In this document: positions 12,292 to 13,494 of the stretch, piece after piece
Position numbering within the stretch: the stretch's first letter is position 1
How the letters are laid out: every line of letters starts with the position of its first letter
Assembly: GCA_041608535.1 (NCBI GenBank)
Contig: JBFISM010000103.1
Span: forward strand, 1 to 13,494
Length of the DNA: 13,494 nt
Direction of reading: 5' to 3'
Source: JBFISM01 sp041608535
Lineage (GTDB): Bacteria; Actinomycetota; Acidimicrobiia; Spongiisociales; UBA5794
The notes under the pieces: generated by a model
Told to the model about the DNA's origin: nothing
The model's database searches: none
Seen by the model: only the letters and a program-made list of their open reading frames with translations
Program-made: the position numbers and the translations under genes

Positions 12292-13494
12292 ATGGCAGAT
12301 CGCTTCGACAGCCCATTCGAGATCGAGACCCCACCCGGGGCCGAAGGTTGGGAGGAGCTGTACACCTACTCCTTGCCGTTCTCGGAAGACCGGCGGGACT
12401 ACGAGGACAGCATGTTCTGGTTCCAGGACGGCGTCCACTGGCCGGAGGCGCTCACGCCATGGGACGCCACCTGGCTCGAATATGCGTTGGCGTCACTCAG
12501 CCAGTACAACACGCGGCACGTCATGATCCCGCCGGCACTCGGTGTCGACTACCGCGTGCTCAACGGTTACGCGTATCTCGCACCCGTGCCCGTCATGGAC
12601 CCGGCAGAGATCGAAGCCCGTGTCCCGCTGTTCATGGAGCGTGCCGGGTTCTACTTCATGAACTGGGACGACCTCTACGACAGGTGGTTGGTCAAGATCA
12701 AGGCGCTCATCGCCGAGATGGAAGCCATCGAGTTCCAGCCGCTGCCGGAGATGGAAGCGATCGAGGTGGTCACCGAAGGACACGGTGAGGGCTCGGGGCT
12801 CCACATGCAGGAGGCCTACCGCAACCTCCTGAACCTGGGTCTCAAGCTGTGGCAGCACCACTTCGAGTTCCTCAACCTCGGGTATGCCGCCTACCTCGAC
12901 TTCTTCGGGTTCTGCAAACAAGCGTTCCCCAACATTCCCGACCTGGGGATAGCCAAGATGGTTGCCGGCGTCGAGGTGGATCTGTTCAAGCCCGACGAGC
13001 ACCTGCAGTCGCTCGCCCAGCTCGCCATCGACAAGGGCGTGGATGACTTGTTCGACGGACGCAGCCCAGACGAGGTAGCGAACGGGCTGGCCGAGAGCGA
13101 CGGCGGCCGGGAATGGCAAGCGGCGTGGGACGACGTCGCCGAGCCGTGGTTCAACTTCAGCGACGGGTCCGGCTTCTATCACACCGACCGCATCTGGAAT
13201 GAGAACCTGGAGATCCCGTACTCGTTCATCGGCAACTACATCGCCAAGATCAAGAGCGGCCAGGAGCTGGGCAGGCCGACAGATGCGATCCGGGCGGAGC
13301 GCGACCGCATCGTGAACGAGTACTCCGAGCTACTGGGCTCCGACGAGGATCGCCAGGCGTTCCAGGAGAAGCTGGGGCTGGCCCGGGTCGTGTTCCCCTA
13401 CGTGGAGAACCACAACTTCTACGTCGAGCACTGGTCGCATTCGGTGCTGTGGAAAAAGATGCGCCAGCTCGGCGAAGTTTTGGTGAAGGAAGGG
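12292..13494 (+). CDS. PEP-utilising dikinase large subunit, phenylphosphate synthase alpha-like, 3' end cut by window
   Basis: The frame is open for 401 codons from the ATG at 12292 to the last base, so the gene continues beyond the window. The N terminus (PPGAEGWEELYTY at residues 14-26, then SMFWFQDGVHWPEAL at 40-54), the motif ERAGFYFMNWDDLYDRW (115-131), HFEFLNLGYAAYLDFFGF (187-204) and FPYVENHNFYVEHWSHSVLW (367-386) resemble, as I recall it, the phenylphosphate synthase alpha subunit family, which transfers phosphate from a phosphohistidine to a phenolic hydroxyl. The mobile domain with the catalytic histidine normally follows at about residues 500-600 and so is not visible. The GGAGGA at 12282-12287 gives a 4-nt spacer. 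It pairs with the ATP-binding subunit upstream. The actual phenolic acceptor (phenol, cresol, guaiacyl or hydroxyphenyl ketone) cannot be told. Asp/Glu- and Trp-rich composition is family-like. Confidence 0.85.
   Translation, partial: MADRFDSPFEIETPPGAEGWEELYTYSLPFSEDRRDYEDSMFWFQDGVHWPEALTPWDATWLEYALASLSQYNTRHVMIPPALGVDYRVLNGYAYLAPVPVMDPAEIEARVPLFMERAGFYFMNWDDLYDRWLVKIKALIAEMEAIEFQPLPEMEAIEVVTEGHGEGSGLHMQEAYRNLLNLGLKLWQHHFEFLNLGYAAYLDFFGFCKQAFPNIPDLGIAKMVAGVEVDLFKPDEHLQSLAQLAIDKGVDDLFDGRSPDEVANGLAESDGGREWQAAWDDVAEPWFNFSDGSGFYHTDRIWNENLEIPYSFIGNYIAKIKSGQELGRPTDAIRAERDRIVNEYSELLGSDEDRQAFQEKLGLARVVFPYVENHNFYVEHWSHSVLWKKMRQLGEVLVKEG

Noticed and set aside
1..13494. tRNA or rRNA genes.
   Set aside because: No cloverleaf-like or rRNA-like segments were recognised in the non-coding gaps, which are all short.

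Overview
The window is gene-dense, GC-rich DNA (about two-thirds G+C by eye). It has GTG/TTG starts, many 4-8 bp overlaps between genes and an IclR-type regulator, all of which fit a high-GC Gram-positive actinobacterium. The exact lineage cannot be read from the sequence; an environmental actinomycete or acidimicrobial relative is a guess. The content is an aromatic-compound degradation locus organised in three transcription blocks around two regulatory intergenic spaces.

Left block (1-3551, minus strand): a catechol meta-cleavage lower pathway. In transcription order it holds 2-hydroxypenta-2,4-dienoate hydratase (DmpE/MhpD type), acylating acetaldehyde dehydrogenase (DmpF/MhpF), 4-hydroxy-2-oxovalerate aldolase (DmpG/MhpE) and, after a 168-bp gap containing a large inverted repeat, a 4-oxalocrotonate decarboxylase-like gene (DmpH) cut by the window edge. 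Together these turn 4-oxalocrotonate into pyruvate and acetyl-CoA. Divergent from it (3766-6264, plus) is a CPA2-type cation/proton antiporter with an unusual N-terminal extracytoplasmic insert and a C-terminal USP-like domain.

Middle block (6274-7711, minus): an IclR-family regulator that overlaps an unrecognised 229-aa protein. It ends in a 9-bp convergent gap with the antiporter and diverges, across a 78-bp region with a perfect 8+8 bp palindrome, from the right block.

Right block (7790-end, plus): two paralogous XylE-type catechol 2,3-dioxygenases separated by a 307-bp array of eight consecutive hairpins. The array consists of two about 141-bp units whose stems differ by compensatory base changes. 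A histidine phosphatase follows, overlapping the second dioxygenase, and then a split PEP-synthase-like dikinase resembling the beta and alpha subunits of phenylphosphate synthase, with a 30-codon micro-ORF fitted exactly between the two subunit genes. The alpha-like subunit runs off the right edge before its expected catalytic histidine domain.

Working model (inference): a phenolic substrate is phosphorylated by the two-component dikinase, processed further by genes outside the window, dephosphorylated (perhaps by the histidine phosphatase), opened at the catechol stage by the dioxygenases, and channelled through the left-hand meta operon. Phenol phosphorylation is known from anaerobic phenol degradation and from aerobic hydroxyphenyl-ketone pathways. 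Its physical coupling to duplicated extradiol dioxygenases, a dedicated phosphatase and a structured intergenic array is the most unusual aspect here.
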